A stretch of 64,000 nt of DNA from Eupeodes corollae (GCF_945859685.1 NC_079148.1:143775133-143839132), one strand, 5' to 3'. Positions 52,295 through 64,000 are shown, counted from the stretch's first letter. The notes: a model not told the origin generated them from the letters alone. Program-made: numbers and translations.

Positions 52295-52327
52295 TTGCCA
52301 AGAATTCATGCATTTGGCCCCTGTGTG
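52295..52327. repeat. right terminal inverted repeat (33 bp)
   Basis: Begins TTGCCAAGAATTC and ends GGCCCCTGTGTG. Reverse complement of the left repeat except at two positions. Confidence 0.92.
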
Positions 52328-52332
52328 CGACG
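52328..52332. repeat. right 5-bp target-site duplication of Transib element
   Basis: CGACG directly after the GTGTG end, identical to 49482-49486. Confidence 0.9.
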
Positions 52333-53292
52333 GCTCATATGGGTTCACTTGGGCGTATACGCTCTTTTTTATGTCAAATATTATTTTTCGGTGTAGAAAA
52401 TGAACAGGGACTATTTTATTTTAGTATATTTAATTTATTCTATTGCTGTTGGTAAATGACAATGTAATACTGAAAGTTTAACAACCAATGTTGAAATATC
52501 AAATATAGCGAAATGGAGGCCAGATTGCAGCCCAAGAAAAATGGTTTGTCGGAGGTGTGAACATCGCTGTTAATCACCAATATAAAGCTAAAATTATTAA
52601 GTATTTTGAAAAATGCTACAAATTATAAATGGTCTCAGTTTCTAAGAAATAAAAACATCTAAATTGAAAATCCATGATGCGGCTTCAAGATCAATTGTAC
52701 TGTACTGTTTAAAAGTGTTGGGCTACAGGGAATATGATCAAGTAAAGAAGCAATCTGGAACGTCTCTTTCCGGAACTTCCAAAATCGTTCCTGAAAAGCC
52801 TTAAAATGCATTTTTCATTTATATCCAGAGTCATGGAGCTACCGAATAATGCACTTTCCAAAATCCTTTCGGAAATTATTATTCGTAAGAAAATCTACTA
52901 GATCAATGAAGGGAGGATGCTTTTTTCAGAAGCGTCAATTGAACACCATTTCACACTTGATATTTTGCAGATAAGTAACTCACAAAAGGTCCTGCTAAGA
53001 ATGCTTAAAGAAAAATATTGGAGTATATTCATAAGCATGATGATTATTGCAACTTATCCTTCACTGAGGTCCTCAATTACTTTTTGGATTCAAATCCACA
53101 AGAGTTGATGAGTCTCATTTTAAAGCAGGCAGTTGGTTGTTTAGTTTGAATGCAAAGGTTGTTCAAAATTGCACCATTGGATTGTGTACGATGTGTAACT
53201 TTGACGGAACCGAGAATATATACAACTTTGTTGGGGTTTGTCCCATATTAAGGGAATATAGGAAGCAATTTTTCGGAAGCCATCATAAAACC

Positions 53293-53307
53293 AGAACCCA
53301 GTTTCTA
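53293..53307. repeat. left 15-bp target-site duplication of SINE-like insertion
   Basis: AGAACCCAGTTTCTA, repeated exactly at 53506-53520. Confidence 0.9.
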
Positions 53308-53505
53308 AATAAACAAATTGGGTGGCGCAACAGTCCGTTGAGAACTAGGGCCTAGTGACTTACAACTCTCAACCATTTTTGTGTGCGTGTAATATTGCCA
53401 AGAATGGAGGGAACCTACAGTTTATATGCCGAATCCGAACGGCTTATTTGAGACAGCACTTTTTGATGACAAGAATTACTCGGAGAATCATGCCACGGGT
53501 ACTAT
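53308..53505 (-). mobile_element. SINE-like insertion, ~198 bp, inside CR1-group copy 3
   Basis: A foreign segment with GGTGGCGCAACAGTCCGTTG near its left end lies between two exact copies of a 15-bp target sequence and splits the non-LTR frame cleanly. Read on the minus strand it begins AGTACCCGTGGCATG, like the start of a tRNA-derived SINE head, and ends AT-rich (CAATTTGTTTATT). I recall longer insect copies of this repeat with a full tRNA-like head there. If that is right, this one has an internal deletion of most of the head. It could instead be a short DNA element; length and target duplication favour retroposition. Confidence 0.7.
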
Positions 53506-53520
53506 AGAACCCAGTTTCTA
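53506..53520. repeat. right 15-bp target-site duplication of SINE-like insertion
   Basis: Exact second copy of AGAACCCAGTTTCTA. Confidence 0.9.
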
Positions 53521-53889
53521 GATTGCTTAAATGGTCAGAATTATTTTTATTTATATCAATTTTTAAAACATGCATTTAAATATCGACATATTAATAAATG
53601 ATTTTTGTTTAAATATATAACGTAAGCTCAGAATGTCTTAATTTATCAAGCCTTTGACAACCAACTAATATTTTTTATTGTGTGATTAGTTTTTAAACCA
53701 ACAAAACTGTTTTGAAATACAAATTATTTACTACTATCTATGTTTATTTGAATTCGAAAACATAATTAAGAAATTTCAAGCTGGCTCCAACTCAAGCAGA
53801 TTCGGTGGTTTTGGGTATTAATTGAATGGACTGCACTATAAAAAAAATTCCTCAACATCAATACCAATTTTATTTAATTATAAACGGTA

Positions 53890-54800
53890 TACTTTAGGTC
53901 TTGACGAATCACTATTTCGTTGAGTAAGAAATTACTTTTCAAAAATACAGGTAGTATTGAATGAGTTCAAGTCCGAAAACCACATAATAAAGAAGTAAAT
54001 AAATGCTGATGGTGTGCCACACGGCTCTGTCCTGTATTCTATATTCTTTCTTATTTTTACTAATGGCTTCCTTTCTGGAACTTCAGTTCAATATTCAATT
54101 TTTTTTTTTAATTTATAACGCTGCTCTTCAACGGCAATATGATAAGTTCTAATTCTGACCATAACAGCATTGTGCAGTGAAGAAAAAATGAGTTAGAATG
54201 TTGCCTAGTATCTTTAGAGCGTAATTTTACACATTTGAAACTATATGAGTTTGACACTTCCATCATGAAAAGTGAGCGTCTCGAAGTTTTCAACCGTTTG
54301 TGGAATACGCGATGTTGCCAAAAATTCCGAAACATGTTTTTTTTTATTAATTCAAGAAAAATTCCAATCCAACTGTTAACTATCAGACTCATGCACGTCC
54401 AAACCAAATGAATAATTCCTAACTTTGGGCTGATCTTCATCATTCCAAACTTACTTAAGACCTTTTGACAGGATTAAAGGAAGATAATTCGATTTAATTG
54501 GTGATAGAGTCATCTTTTAACTATTTCCTTGAACACTGTCGTAAAATTTCTTGTGTCACAAGTAATAAAAATTCAATCCCAATACTCACGTCTCCAGAAA
54601 TTCTCAACCCTTCAGTCGAACTATCTTGTTTTAAAAGAAGCTCATCAATACACAGTACAGAGATTCGTTCTTTAACCGTACAACGCGAATGTATAAGGCT
54701 TCACCAAATTTTATTTTCGCAATATTGCAATGTTCTAAAACTCAAAACTAGTGTGCATATACACCTCATTTCAAATCCTCTCTTTTTTCTCAATCGTAAC
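53890..54800 (+). pseudogene. family D non-LTR relic from RT to C-terminus
   Basis: Pieces in order: DESLFR and NYFSKIQVVLNEFKSENH near 53903-53985, DGVPHGSVLYSIFFLIFTNG near 54009-54068, LECCLVSLERNFTHLKLYEF near 54194-54255, SSFNYFLEHCRKISCVTS near 54510-54563, RDSFFNRTTRMYKA near 54661-54702 and CNVLKLKTSVHIHLISNPL near 54736-54792. The last parts match the copy at 42786-43142. Many stops and shifts; an internal deletion removes the FADD box. The frame 54498-54866 is the largest remnant. Confidence 0.6.
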
Positions 54801-55339
54801 AAAAATCCACTTAGTAGTCCTCTTATTATTGAAAAGGTGGTTTTCCACTTCAAAAGCATTTCCTAATATGGTTAAGGAAATATCTAACACCGTTGTACGA
54901 AAAACTGCCTCATATTATTATAAATACTACATCCTTCAAATTAAAGTTTTTTAATATGGTTTGATGAACTTGATTCCAATCTAACTTTAAAGTTACTATA
55001 TGACGTTACGTTTTCGAAAAATTCATTATGTAGTTTTTTGTTTCAATAAATTTGAGATGGTTTTCCAAATCTATAATCTTTTGTCTCCAGTATTCGTTTT
55101 AAATATTTCATAAATTTTTCGAAAATCTTCATAAGATTTTAGAACCTAACATAAATCTTGAAAAACGCTGAACTATTTATGCTTGAACGGTTTTTAACAA
55201 AAAAAAAACGCCAACATGGCTTGAAAGTATATAATTTAAATTTTTATAATAAATCCTTCTTCTAAACAAAACTATCACATAAAGTTTTTCAATTAAAACG
55301 TGATGTTTTAAAAGCTTAAGAAAAGTTTTTCCAAAAAAT
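54801..55339. other. non-coding stretch, no gene seen
   Basis: AT-rich, probably includes the 3' UTR of the preceding relic. No domain. Confidence 0.45.
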
Positions 55340-56175
55340 ACATGAAATACGATCTAGGCGGCCAATTGTCCGGTCCCGAACGTGAAATAAAATGTTCGCC
55401 AAATTCGCCTCTCAATAAGTCCATTGTTGCGCGTGCTGTGTGGCGTATGGCACCGTCTTGCTGGAACCACATGTCATGCAAGCTCATGCATTTTGGACAA
55501 AAAAATAGTTGGATATCATCTCACAGCAGCGCTCACCATTCTCACTTTACGATACGCATCATCTTTGAAGAAGTACGGAGCAATGATGCCACCAGCCTAT
55601 AAACCCCACCAAACTGTGACTTTTTCTGGGTGCATTGTTAGCTCTTGGAATGCTTCTGGCTGATATTCCCTCCGATATCGACAATTGAGACAAAAATGAC
55701 GATGCTCACAATTTTTCAGTAAAAAAGTAGACCTTCGGCCTACTTTCCAAGAGCCCATTCACCAAAAATGTAACGTTGCAGAAGGTCGTTTGGCTTCAAT
55801 TCTTACACCAGCTGTATTTTAAAAGGCATCACAAATCCCAAATCCTTCCACAAAATTGTCCACGTTGTTGAGTAACAGAGGCCCAATTGCTGCAAACGGC
55901 GACAAATCGATAATTGATGATCATCATTATCACCGGCCGATACAGCAGCGATATTTTCTTCAGTTCGCACTCTAAGTAAGCGTGTTGGTCCAACAATATA
56001 AATTTGGTGCGAAATTAAGTCACTATAGCCCGAATAGCCGCTTTAGTGGTTCGATTAAACTGCCTATGAAATGGAAGAAACGCTCGATAAACTTTCTTCA
56101 CAGAACACACATTTTGATAATAAAATTCAATAATTTGCAAGCGTTGTTCGTTTGTAAGACGATTCCTGGTTAAGC
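55340..56175 (-). pseudogene. mariner/Tc1-superfamily transposase relic (copy 2)
   Basis: Minus-strand frames from 56175 give TNEQRLQIIEFYYQN near 56160-56110 (N-terminal helix-turn-helix region), FHRQFNRTTKAAIRAIVT near 56070-56018, FRTKFILLDQHAY, then a MHPEKVTVWWGLLAGGIIAP stretch near 55640-55580 and FKDDAYRK. TGQLAA and GGEFG-like remains follow near 55415-55365. The order matches mariner-type transposases. Central catalytic segments are rearranged or missing and stops are common. Same group as the relic at 2200-3085. The plus-strand frames at 55342-55602 and 55424-55663 are shadows. Confidence 0.7.
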
Positions 56176-58084
56176 CAGTTTAGTATAGACCAAACTGAAG
56201 ATGTTTTACAGTAAAACGAAACACGAAACATGCGTCAGCTGTTTAAACCAGTGTTGCCAAAAATATAAAAGCTGAAAAATCACCCATTACATTGATATAA
56301 TATATACAAATATTGTTGAAAACGGGTATTTTTTAAATTTGGGTACTGACCTAAAATCAGAATCAAAATCAACACTTAAAATTTTAAAACTTAAAAAAAC
56401 CATTGAATTCAATGTTTTTTTTTCCAAAACTTCATATAGAGTCAAGTTCAGAACTAATCATTATTTTTATAAAAGTAAGATACTAAAATTTAAAAACTTT
56501 TGAAGAAAACGTTTTTGGATGTCCGTATGAATACTTTAAAAATCGATTGTTTTTAAGAGGTATAGTTCTTAAGAACCCTTAAACCCTTACTGGTGACCAG
56601 AGTAATTATTGATGTTGTATTTGGGTAATCGCATACCCAAAAACCCTTCTACCATACAACAAAATTTAGCTTTCAACATTTTTATCCTTAAAAATATTTC
56701 GAGTTACACTTTGGTACTGCCATTTTTGGATGCAACTGTATGTTTGCTATATTGAGCTCAAAAGGCGCCACTTGTTCACTATATTTTCTTTCTCCCTTTA
56801 AAATGTATTTCTCTCTTTCTTTAAAGTAGTTTGCATGTCCTGCCTGCAACGGAAATTTAAATCTAAAGGTTTTTTTTCTCCCATTTTATAAAATACTTTA
56901 CTTATATTTATATATGTAAAAGGTTTAAATATGGTCAACATTTTATACAGAAATTTTATGTAAATTTTTATATACCTTTTCCTATATTCCTGTATTGTTG
57001 TGGTACCTCCTAGACTTTACCTATGTTGAGTATGAAGTGGAAGTGGTAGAAGTTGTGACAGGAAAAACAGACGAATAAAAGAGAAAAAGAGGCGCGTATA
57101 GACCATCAACAATTCCATATATCCAAGTAGGTAGGGAGGGACATTCCATAAGGGACACAGTGGTTGGGATTTGAGAATTGGGTTGGGGGCTTATATCTGA
57201 AGTGACTGATTGTCCTGCAACGGATATAATAATTGTTTTCGGGTGATGGATGTTAGGTTGTCAGCAATTTGTGCCCACTTTAGTGTGTTCTATATGATAA
57301 ATGTGTTTTTCTGTTGAATAATTCAGATTTGTTTTGTGTTATGGTTCAAGCAGAAAAACAGTAGAAAAACAAAAAAATAAAAGAAAACTGTTTATAAGAA
57401 AGAAAAATGATACGAAAACGAAGTAGCAAGGCGTGTCTCATAAGATCCTTTTAGATATCGAAATATGTATACGCCTCTGCCGGCCACAGTGAAACGAAAG
57501 ATTTGGAACAGGAAGTAAGATTCCATTTATACCTGAAAACGAGGTCTTTTATAATAAATAGATAAGCTTAAGTAAGTCATGGTTATTTTTTCAAAAAAGG
57601 CTAACGACCTTGGTAATGTAGTTCGCCATATTGGAGTTTTTTTGAGTTTTTTCCTATTTTTTGAATTATGAAAAAACCCCTCTTAAAAAATGCTATCATA
57701 CTTTTTGGTATAGTCTTTTATTAAAGAGAGAACAGTTTTTTGGGAAATAAAGATTGCTACGAATTTTTTTTAGGGAAGAACTTATAAGTAGTGCTTGATG
57801 AATGAAATAATGCTACTTTTGGGTGTTTTTTCATTTGAAAAACTAGTTTTGGGTAGGACCCAACAATTTTAATTTTTATAAAAGATTTATGACAAATTAT
57901 TGGTCTGTCCATTTCATAAATTCATTTTGGGACGGGTCTCTTGTCGTCGGTAGGTAGTTGTGGGACAATCAGTCAAACCACACAAAAAAAGCAGCTTTGC
58001 TGTGTTCTCAACTGCGTTCGTGCTGTCCGGGGACTACAGCGAATGTTGAATTGGTAACGCAGAAAATGCGTGAAAACACGTCAA
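56176..58084. other. non-coding stretch, no gene seen
   Basis: AT-rich with a higher-complexity part at about 57010-57260 and 57410-57540 that may be host DNA. No open frame of note. Confidence 0.45.
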
Positions 58085-59240
58085 TTTTTAGGTTTAGGTT
58101 TTAGTGGCTGTTCAAGATGGAAACGGACACACTTAGGCCAGTTTAATGGCCCATTGTAATACCACATGAATCTCGAGGCTTCCTCCTAAGCTCAATGGAA
58201 CTAGTTTGAGTCCCTTACGAAACGTGATAGGCTGATTATGCTGATATGATTTAGATCGTTTAGATCGTTAAAGAAGAATTCCCCTAGATAAGCTATTTTG
58301 AGCTATCAGGCCATTTACAGAGAACATGAAGAGAACTGTTTAGTCCTCTTCCTCGTCCATACAGCTTCTGCAAAAGTCATTTGAGAATACGCCTAGTTGC
58401 GTGCCGTGCTTTCCTATTAAACAGTGTCCGGTTATGACACTATCGAGCTTATATGCGATCTGCTTAGAGATAGCAAGATCGCCACAAACCATAAGTTTGA
58501 CATGACGCGGATGCCAACCTACATCGCTTATGGAAGAAAGTGGTCCTGGAAGCTCTCTCAAAATCCCTAAAAAGCCACCCGAGAGCTTTACCTTGACCAG
58601 CTGATAACGATCAGCCGATATTGTACCATCATCATCGCTCCTGTCAATGACTGCAACCATGACTTTGCCCTTCGAGACGCCACTGAAACTGGCTTGTTTC
58701 CTGATGGGATTGGGGTAGTGCTGTTTGCCCATTGAACGCGAGTGGTTTGCTGCGGTGTCCTTTCAGCTTCCAATGATTCACCAGCGGCCTTTAGAATTCT
58801 CGCAGGTTGCCACCTTTGTTTTTTTTTCAAGAGTTTCCCCTTTCTATTTCTGGATGTACTCTCAGTAGTAGTGGTAGGGCTATTCTTCACAACCCTGCCA
58901 CTACTGTAATTAGGTATCGTTACCTTCCTACTCTCGTTGCTGCCAACAGCAGGGTTGGTTCCATGGATTGCCATTACTCTCTTCTCTGTGTCGGCCGCAG
59001 GAGATACGGCAACAGGCTATGATGCCAAACTGCCACCTGGTCTTGAAGAGATACCGGTCTCATCTGTTTTTGCTGTTCATATTTGGTCCACGAGTTGCGA
59101 AGAAAAAAAAGTTCATCTGTACAGAGATTCATGCAGATAGATCCGGAGGTCGCCAGGTATCCGAATACTCCTTTAGAGACTGAGCTATTTTTGAATTGGG
59201 CCCCAGCCAAGCTGATCATCGGCACGGGTCGTTTAACACC
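58085..59240 (-). pseudogene. LOA/R1-group non-LTR copy D: ORF1 joined to ORF2 end
   Basis: Reading the minus strand from 59240: ORF1-like low-complexity sequence (59225-58974 and 58974-58588 in two frames, with SKGVFGYLATSGSICMNL and a Ser/Thr/Lys-rich part). Then comes the conserved ORF1 C-terminal region KVMVAVIDRSDDDGTISADR ... DVGWHPRHVKLMVCGD near 58665-58487. At about 58480 this passes directly into the ORF2 end (QIAYKLDSVITGHCLIGKHG, then CRSCMDEEED), so the whole endonuclease, RT and RNase H are gone. One frame (58732-58340) reads across the join. The 3' UTR matches copy B and ends in ACCTAAACCTAAA at about 58102-58090. This is an internally deleted, non-autonomous copy, and the only one here with ORF1. 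Confidence 0.75.
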
Positions 59241-61479
59241 TTAGATCCAGCCCAATAAAGGTAAAGAAGTAATTCTAAAGGAAGAAATAGGGTAAGGAGA
59301 CAGTTGATGTTAAGAACATCATTCTGATAGGTAAGGAAATGAGGCTACCTACCTCACCATTACAACGTAGGTGTTGGAATGGGAGTTGGTGACATAAGCG
59401 TTAGCTTGTATGCCTTGTTTATGTAGGAAGGGGACGATGATTTTGAAAAAGTAGAGTGATGAAACGTCCTTTAGTTTCAGGATTCGTCTGAAAAAATTCT
59501 CGAGAATCATTGACCTTACTAAGCTTCTACAACTCAACAAGTTCGACATTCAGAGTACAAGAAAATATGTATACAAGTTATTAATTTTAGAAAAAACCTA
59601 TTTTTTTTAAATAAACTAAGGATTTTTTAAGAAATAAAATTTGAAGATCCACACAATTTGAGTTTATATTTTGAAAATCGTTCGACCAGTCATGCATTTT
59701 ATTTTCTACGCAAGCATTAACATTTTTGTAACTTCCTATTGAAAGTGATTGCGATTAGTCTTATATGTCAACGTTTTTTGTATGTTTCTCGGAGTTTGAA
59801 GGTCCTTAAGTTCTAAAAAGTTTGTCAACAAAATTCAATTGCTGTCTGATCAAAAATCAAATAATTTTTCCAGAACATTTTCTTGTACTGAATTCGCCTT
59901 TGACCTAACAATTTCTCGATCAAGTCAAGTTTCTAAAATACACTTCTTTAAAAATCATAAAAAAAATGTTTCTAAGGTTAAGGTCAAACAAGACAAAGTC
60001 CTTAAGAACAATTTTTTGTCATAATTTCCAAAGAACAAATGTTTACCTTCTAAAGTATCTCACTAAGAGTCCGGAAGTTCGCTTTAATGAAGTGTCTCCA
60101 TTCGACTGTATTTGATGTTTTGAAAAACTTCAATCTTTTCTTTGTCGATTATGAAAAATACCGTTTAAATCTGACCTTTTATTTTAAGTTATGCTCCTTA
60201 ATTTTTAAAAAAACACCCGTTTTTAACGTAATTTTTAAATTAATTCAATATATTGCACAAATTTGATGTGAAAGTCTTGTTCCCGCGAAATGATTTAGCG
60301 TCAGACCAAAATTCTGTTTTCAAAAACCGTTTTAACATAAATAGTTCAGCATGTTTTTTAGGATTATGTAGAATAAGTGATGAGGATCTGACAAACATCC
60401 TAAAAAATACTCAAAATATTTAAAAAAAAAAATATTATAAATCTGTTTATATAAATATTAAATTCATCAAAAATTGTCCTATTAGACGTGTTTTGATTCA
60501 AATGACCGGTTACAAGTCATTATAACATTGTAAAAAAATGTGTTTTTAAAAATACATGTTTTTCAATTCTAGAACCGCTCAGTTATAAAAAAAATGCTTT
60601 AGAAAGAATACAAAACAACCAAAAACTAGACCTTTTAAAATTGGTACAATTTGTATATATGAGCAGTTTGTGTTTCGAATTCATTCTGATATTTTTTCTG
60701 AAAAATGCGTTCTTTATTGAGAAATTAAAATTTAATTTCATGTTGGCTTCAAACAATTTAAAATACTGACAAAAATGTGTCATAAAAATCTCCGATGTCA
60801 ATGAAGACAGAGGAGGATTGTACTAACACGTAACGACGTTACGTACATTCTTTACACAAAAATGTAGATGCAAATTTACACAAAATTTATACAAAGAGCT
60901 TCGTTGTACACATCAACATCACCAACCAAATAAGATCTTAAAAAAAGATAAAATTTAAATAAATATACGGCTAAATAATTAGTATACGTTGTTAAAATAC
61001 AAAAAAAAAAACAACGCACAAAAGTGACAGAATTTTAAATAAGTAAAATAAATAAAGTAGCTTGTAGATACACCTTATTCATATCTATGAATATAGATAG
61101 ATATTCATTCATTCAAAAACGTTATAGCTCCTTCTGTACATCATATTCCAGGTGAATTGCTTCATTCATAAAACTAAAGAAACGTGTTGCGAATACAAAG
61201 TGGACTTTTTTATTAAATAAAAAAGAAATAAAGGTACAAGAAGAGAAAAAGAAGAAGTAAAATAAAAAAAAAATATAAAATTTCTTCAATGAGTGTAGGT
61301 CATGTTCATGCGCCCAACACTGTAGTTGTGGTTACCATCTCGGTATTTTTTGTTTAAAGAAATCGGAACATCTCCAAAATTTCTTCTAGCTATTTAAAGT
61401 AAATGTACCTAAAGATCTTTAACAGTTTGTTAATAAAATCAAATAATAAAAAATATTTCAAAGAAGTAAGAACCATGTG
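59241..61479. other. non-coding stretch, no gene seen
   Basis: The part to about 59550 may still be 5' sequence of copy D, but nothing in it is recognisable. The rest is AT-rich with no domain. A 17-bp perfect palindrome is listed separately. Confidence 0.45.
60828..60844. repeat. 17-bp perfect inverted repeat
   Basis: ACGTAACGACGTTACGT reads the same on both strands apart from its central base. It could bind a dimeric factor (CRE-like TTACGT half-sites) or be chance. Confidence 0.5.
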
Positions 61480-62100
61480 TCAAGTTATCAAAACTTCCTT
61501 CTTAAGACTTCAAAATACTTGCCGTAAAGTAATATTTGTACCACATCAATTCAAAATTGCAGAAGTCAAGGTGAGTTACCAACAAAAATAACTTCTTACA
61601 GACCATTCATGGCAAATGTTTCAAGAAACTCCTACTGAAAAGGCTCGGCAAAATATTTGTAGAAATAATTTTTATCGAGAAATAAAGATTCCACAATAGA
61701 TAAAGTTCATCGAACAAACTGATGTAGTGGAAAAAGCGCCTGAAGAAGAACTAGTATGCTCAGCTATATTTTTAGATGTTTCGCAAGCCTTTGATAAGAT
61801 TCGGCACTTAAGACTTGAGTCTACAAAATTCTGAAATCATGTGTCAAAACTACTGTTCAGAGTACTGTATGATCAAAATTACTCGGAATTACACAAAATT
61901 GAAGCCGGTGTACCAAAAGGCAGTGTCCTAGGGCCACTCTTATACCTTTTTTTATAGTTAAGTTTATTTTCCAGTGCACATCAACTCTAATATGGACATC
62001 TTTCCAGATGGAAAGATTAAGATGGTGCAAGATTAATTCCTTACGAAAGTTTCACAAATATTGTACAATGATTTCGATAAAAAAAAATCAAATTGATAAA
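61480..62100 (+). pseudogene. jockey-type non-LTR RT relic, left part
   Basis: Broken frames give QFKIAEVKVSYQQK near 61548-61590, then ITSYRPFMAN near 61590-61615, STIDKVHR near 61690-61715, CSAIFLDVSQAFDKI near 61755-61801 with the catalytic Asp, and EAGVPKGSVLGPLLYLF near 61902-61952. This is the RT motif order of jockey-type elements. The frame shifts several times. It stops at 62100, where a minus-strand relic begins, and the likely continuation is 63190-63480. Confidence 0.65.
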
Positions 62101-62114
62101 TATCTTGAAAAGGC

Positions 62115-63185
62115 TCAAGATACTTACTTACTAACTATGTCCTCAGACCTGTTAAGTAAGGATCATATGGCCTCTACTACGCCTACGCACCATCGGTTCC
62201 GATTTCCGGAGATATGTTTCAGCTCTCTCCAACTTGTCTATTGACGCTGATTCCTCTCTCGACTCGTTCAGCTCTTCTTCCTTCTTGTGTGAGTGGATGC
62301 ATTGCTTGGCCTGTTTCGTATCATATGTCAAATCCATTGCCACTTGTACCTTCGTATGATAGAGTCTATAAATTCCTCAACTATCCTTCTATGAAGGACC
62401 TCATTGGATATTCGGTTTCGAAAACCTAGGATGTTGCGAAGACATCTATTTACGAAGGTTTGCAACTTTCTTGTAATAGCTCAAGTAACCTTCCAGGTGC
62501 TGCATCCATAAAGAAATGCAAACTCGACATTTGTGCCAAACAGTGGTAGCTTTGTTATTAACCTTTTAGAGTTGTTGCTCTAAATTTAAGACAACATACC
62601 GAACGCCGCTTCGTCAAATGAAGTTTTGTTCGGTTCCGCCTTCGATAGATACTTCCAAGGTATTGAAAGCTCTCCACTTTTATTTATTTGAGAGAATGGT
62701 CGGGATCAGTATTGTTCTAGCATGCCTCTCCTCCACCAAGCTAACCAGATGTACTCCCTGTTAACGCTATCAAAAACCTTCTCGAAGTCAATGAACAGCA
62801 GGTGTAGTGGTGCTCGCTATTCAACGCACTGCTCAATAATGAACAGCGAGTGTTGATGTGATCAATACAGGAGGATCCAGTGCTTAATCCTGCTTGTTCA
62901 GCATTGAGTTTGGCCTTAAGGTGTTCTCTGATGCGTTCTAGTAAGATTTTTGCTACTAATTTGGCAACGGTAGAACGCAGAAGCTGTTTTTTTGGGAGCT
63001 TGACTATCATTCCCTTCTTCCACTCATTGGAGAAGCTTCGGTCCAGGCCTATTTAATGAGCAGATGAAGCAGTTCGCTGATGACCCTAGCGCTGCTTGTA
63101 AAAGCTCTGCGGGAATTTCATTAAGTCCTACCGATTTTTTCTTCTTAAGTGCTGTAATTGCGGCAACGATTTCAACTTTACTGGG
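62115..63185 (-). pseudogene. RTE-like non-LTR relic of a second lineage
   Basis: Minus-strand frames from 63185: KVEIVAAITALKKKKSVGLN near 63179-63120, NEIPAELLQAALGS, LRSTVAKLVAKILLERIREH near 62975-62915, NAEQAGLSTGSSCIDHINT near 62900-62845 and LHLLFIDFEKVFDSVNREY near 62810-62750 with the catalytic Asp. FAFLYGCSTWKV near 62525-62490 and a C-terminal IVEEFIDSIIRRYKWQW near 62385-62335 follow. It ends in TTAC-type repeats at about 62123-62135. Stops and shifts are present and the RT FADD region is lost. The sequence differs from RTE copies 1-3. Confidence 0.65.
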
Positions 63186-63189
63186 AAAA

Positions 63190-63480
63190 GACTTTAGATA
63201 CAAAGTTTAAATTAAAAGAACACATCAAAAAGATAAAAAAGGACTAACTTTGCGGATCAGAACAATGTACTGGTTACTAAAACAGAACCTTGCCCTATCT
63301 ATACAAGCAAAAGCGATCTTCTTCTTCCCGGACATACAAATTGAAATGGTTTAAAGAACAATCTGCCTCACACAGTTAGCGACTGCAAATGCACACTGAC
63401 TCGAAAATGGGTGTTGTCTTTAATGTGCGAAAAATTGTTCGGAGGTTAAGAAGAATCAAACCTAGCTCATTGTCTTAAAG
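63190..63480 (+). pseudogene. jockey-type non-LTR relic, right part
   Basis: Reads LDTKFKLKEHIKKIKK near 63196-63240, then LRIRTMYWLLKQNLALSIQA near 63252-63312, the thumb region of jockey-type elements. It is probably the continuation of 61480-62100 beyond the RTE-like insertion. Confidence 0.6.
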
Positions 63481-64000
63481 CTATGGAAAATAAGAACAAA
63501 TTTCAATAAGTGTTTAGATTAATTTTGAGAAGAATTCGGAACTCTCTTTGACCTAACTCAAAAACTCCTCAAAAAGTTGTTCAAACTAAAAATACGGCCA
63601 CACCATAATTCTTCACAAAGGTATCCAATTCAACAGCTTTGGCTGATGGGGATGTTTGAATGACATACACGCCATTGCCATGTAAAGGAAATGTAAATTG
63701 ATGTCAGCTAGCAGCGTGTTTGCTTACTTTCGCGCTGTCAGGCACAAAAGTTACAAAAAGAAGAAAAATGCAAACAAAATAAAAATGACACAAAACAGAT
63801 TATTAAATTTTAATTTTTCAAGTTCTTGGAAAATGGTTTTTCTATGACCAAAGGGAAGAGAGTAGAGTCTCTGCGTCGTCCGTCATCTGTTATAGACCCC
63901 TTGGGCTGAATTTTGTCTATTTCCAGAATTATATTTCATTTACTATGAACTTTTGTTTGTTTTTCAAACGTTTGATCAAATTTCATTTGAAATATAGTAG
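63481..64000. other. non-coding stretch, no gene seen
   Basis: No open frame or repeat identified. Confidence 0.5.

Larger units (their letters stand above)
49487..52327 (-). mobile_element. Transib-type DNA transposon, 2841 bp, complete ends, dead transposase
   Basis: Both ends start with CAC (CACACTGGGGTC on the left, CACACAGGGGCC on the right read inwards). They form 33-bp inverted repeats that match at 31 of 33 positions and are flanked by CGACG on each side. CAC termini and 5-bp GC-rich target duplications are hallmarks of Transib, the DNA transposon superfamily related to RAG1. A Transib-like transposase is encoded on the minus strand (49644-51665). The perfect duplication and near-identical ends point to fairly recent insertion, but the coding region carries at least four frame changes. 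Confidence 0.88.
52670..53605 (+). pseudogene. CR1-group (Kiri-like) non-LTR C-terminal relic, copy 3
   Basis: Broken frames give LYCLKVLGYREYDQVK near 52695-52745, matching MCYAAQVWGHKEFSEVE of copy 1. Then FTEVLNYFLDSNPQELMSLI near 53060-53120 and a preserved cysteine motif CTMCNFDGTENIYNFVGVCP (53185-53244) follow. After the SINE-like insertion come NGQNYFYLYQFLKHAFKYR near 53532-53590 and the stop near 53600. Several stops and shifts mark it as old. It ends without a clear TCTA tail. Confidence 0.7.

Overview
The window looks like non-coding chromosomal DNA of an insect, most likely a fly with a large, transposon-rich genome. It is AT-rich throughout. It has no bacterial-style gene packing, and almost every recognisable protein fragment is a decayed transposon. 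The only convincing host coding sequence is one exon on the + strand (CDS 28722-29692). It has a ~1.1 kb 5' UTR preceded by a splice acceptor and ends in a consensus GTGAGT donor. It encodes a long low-complexity cytoplasmic tail and one membrane anchor of a type II (Golgi-type) protein. The anchor and the residues after it suggest sulfateless, the heparan sulfate N-deacetylase/N-sulfotransferase, but this cannot be proven from one exon. If it is right, much of the window is intron of that gene.

Layout. 1-8 kb: intergenic or intronic DNA with a mariner relic (-) and two short tandem-repeat patches. 8.2-9.6 kb: copy A of an RNase H-bearing non-LTR element (LOA/R1 group). 14.5-17.3 kb: a degenerate ~18-bp satellite built on AACCNNGGTT, with longer-range duplications, abutting copy B (17.3-18.0 kb). 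21.0-21.6 kb: about 101 near-perfect AATATG units. 22.9-27.4 kb: three stacked non-LTR elements. These are an old RT relic (-), an RTE element (-) next to it, and a CR1-group element (+) with an intact 522-codon RT frame inside the RTE. 27.6-29.7 kb: the host exon. 30.3-32.9 kb: a decayed non-LTR element interrupted by a hAT-like transposase relic (-). 35.0-36.3 kb: copy C. 39.0-43.1 kb: a second CR1-group copy inserted, with a 12-bp target duplication, into the 3' end of another non-LTR element, plus a further copy of that host. 44.0-47.4 kb: two RTE copies in divergent head-to-head orientation. 49.5-52.3 kb: a complete Transib-type DNA transposon with 33-bp terminal inverted repeats, CAC ends and a perfect GC-rich 5-bp target duplication (CGACG), but a broken transposase. 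52.7-54.8 kb: two more non-LTR relics, the first split by a ~198-bp SINE-like insertion with a 15-bp target duplication. 55.3-56.2 kb: a second mariner relic. 58.1-59.2 kb: copy D, with ORF1 fused to the end of ORF2. 61.5-63.5 kb: a jockey-type relic interrupted by a different RTE-like relic.

How it fits together. The window records layered transposition into what is probably a large intron and its upstream region. Insertion order can be read at six places. Three non-LTR families have their own short tandem 3' tails: CCTAA pentamers, TCTA/ATCTA units and TTAC units. Family assignments below the level of 'non-LTR' come from remembered motif patterns and were not checked by search.
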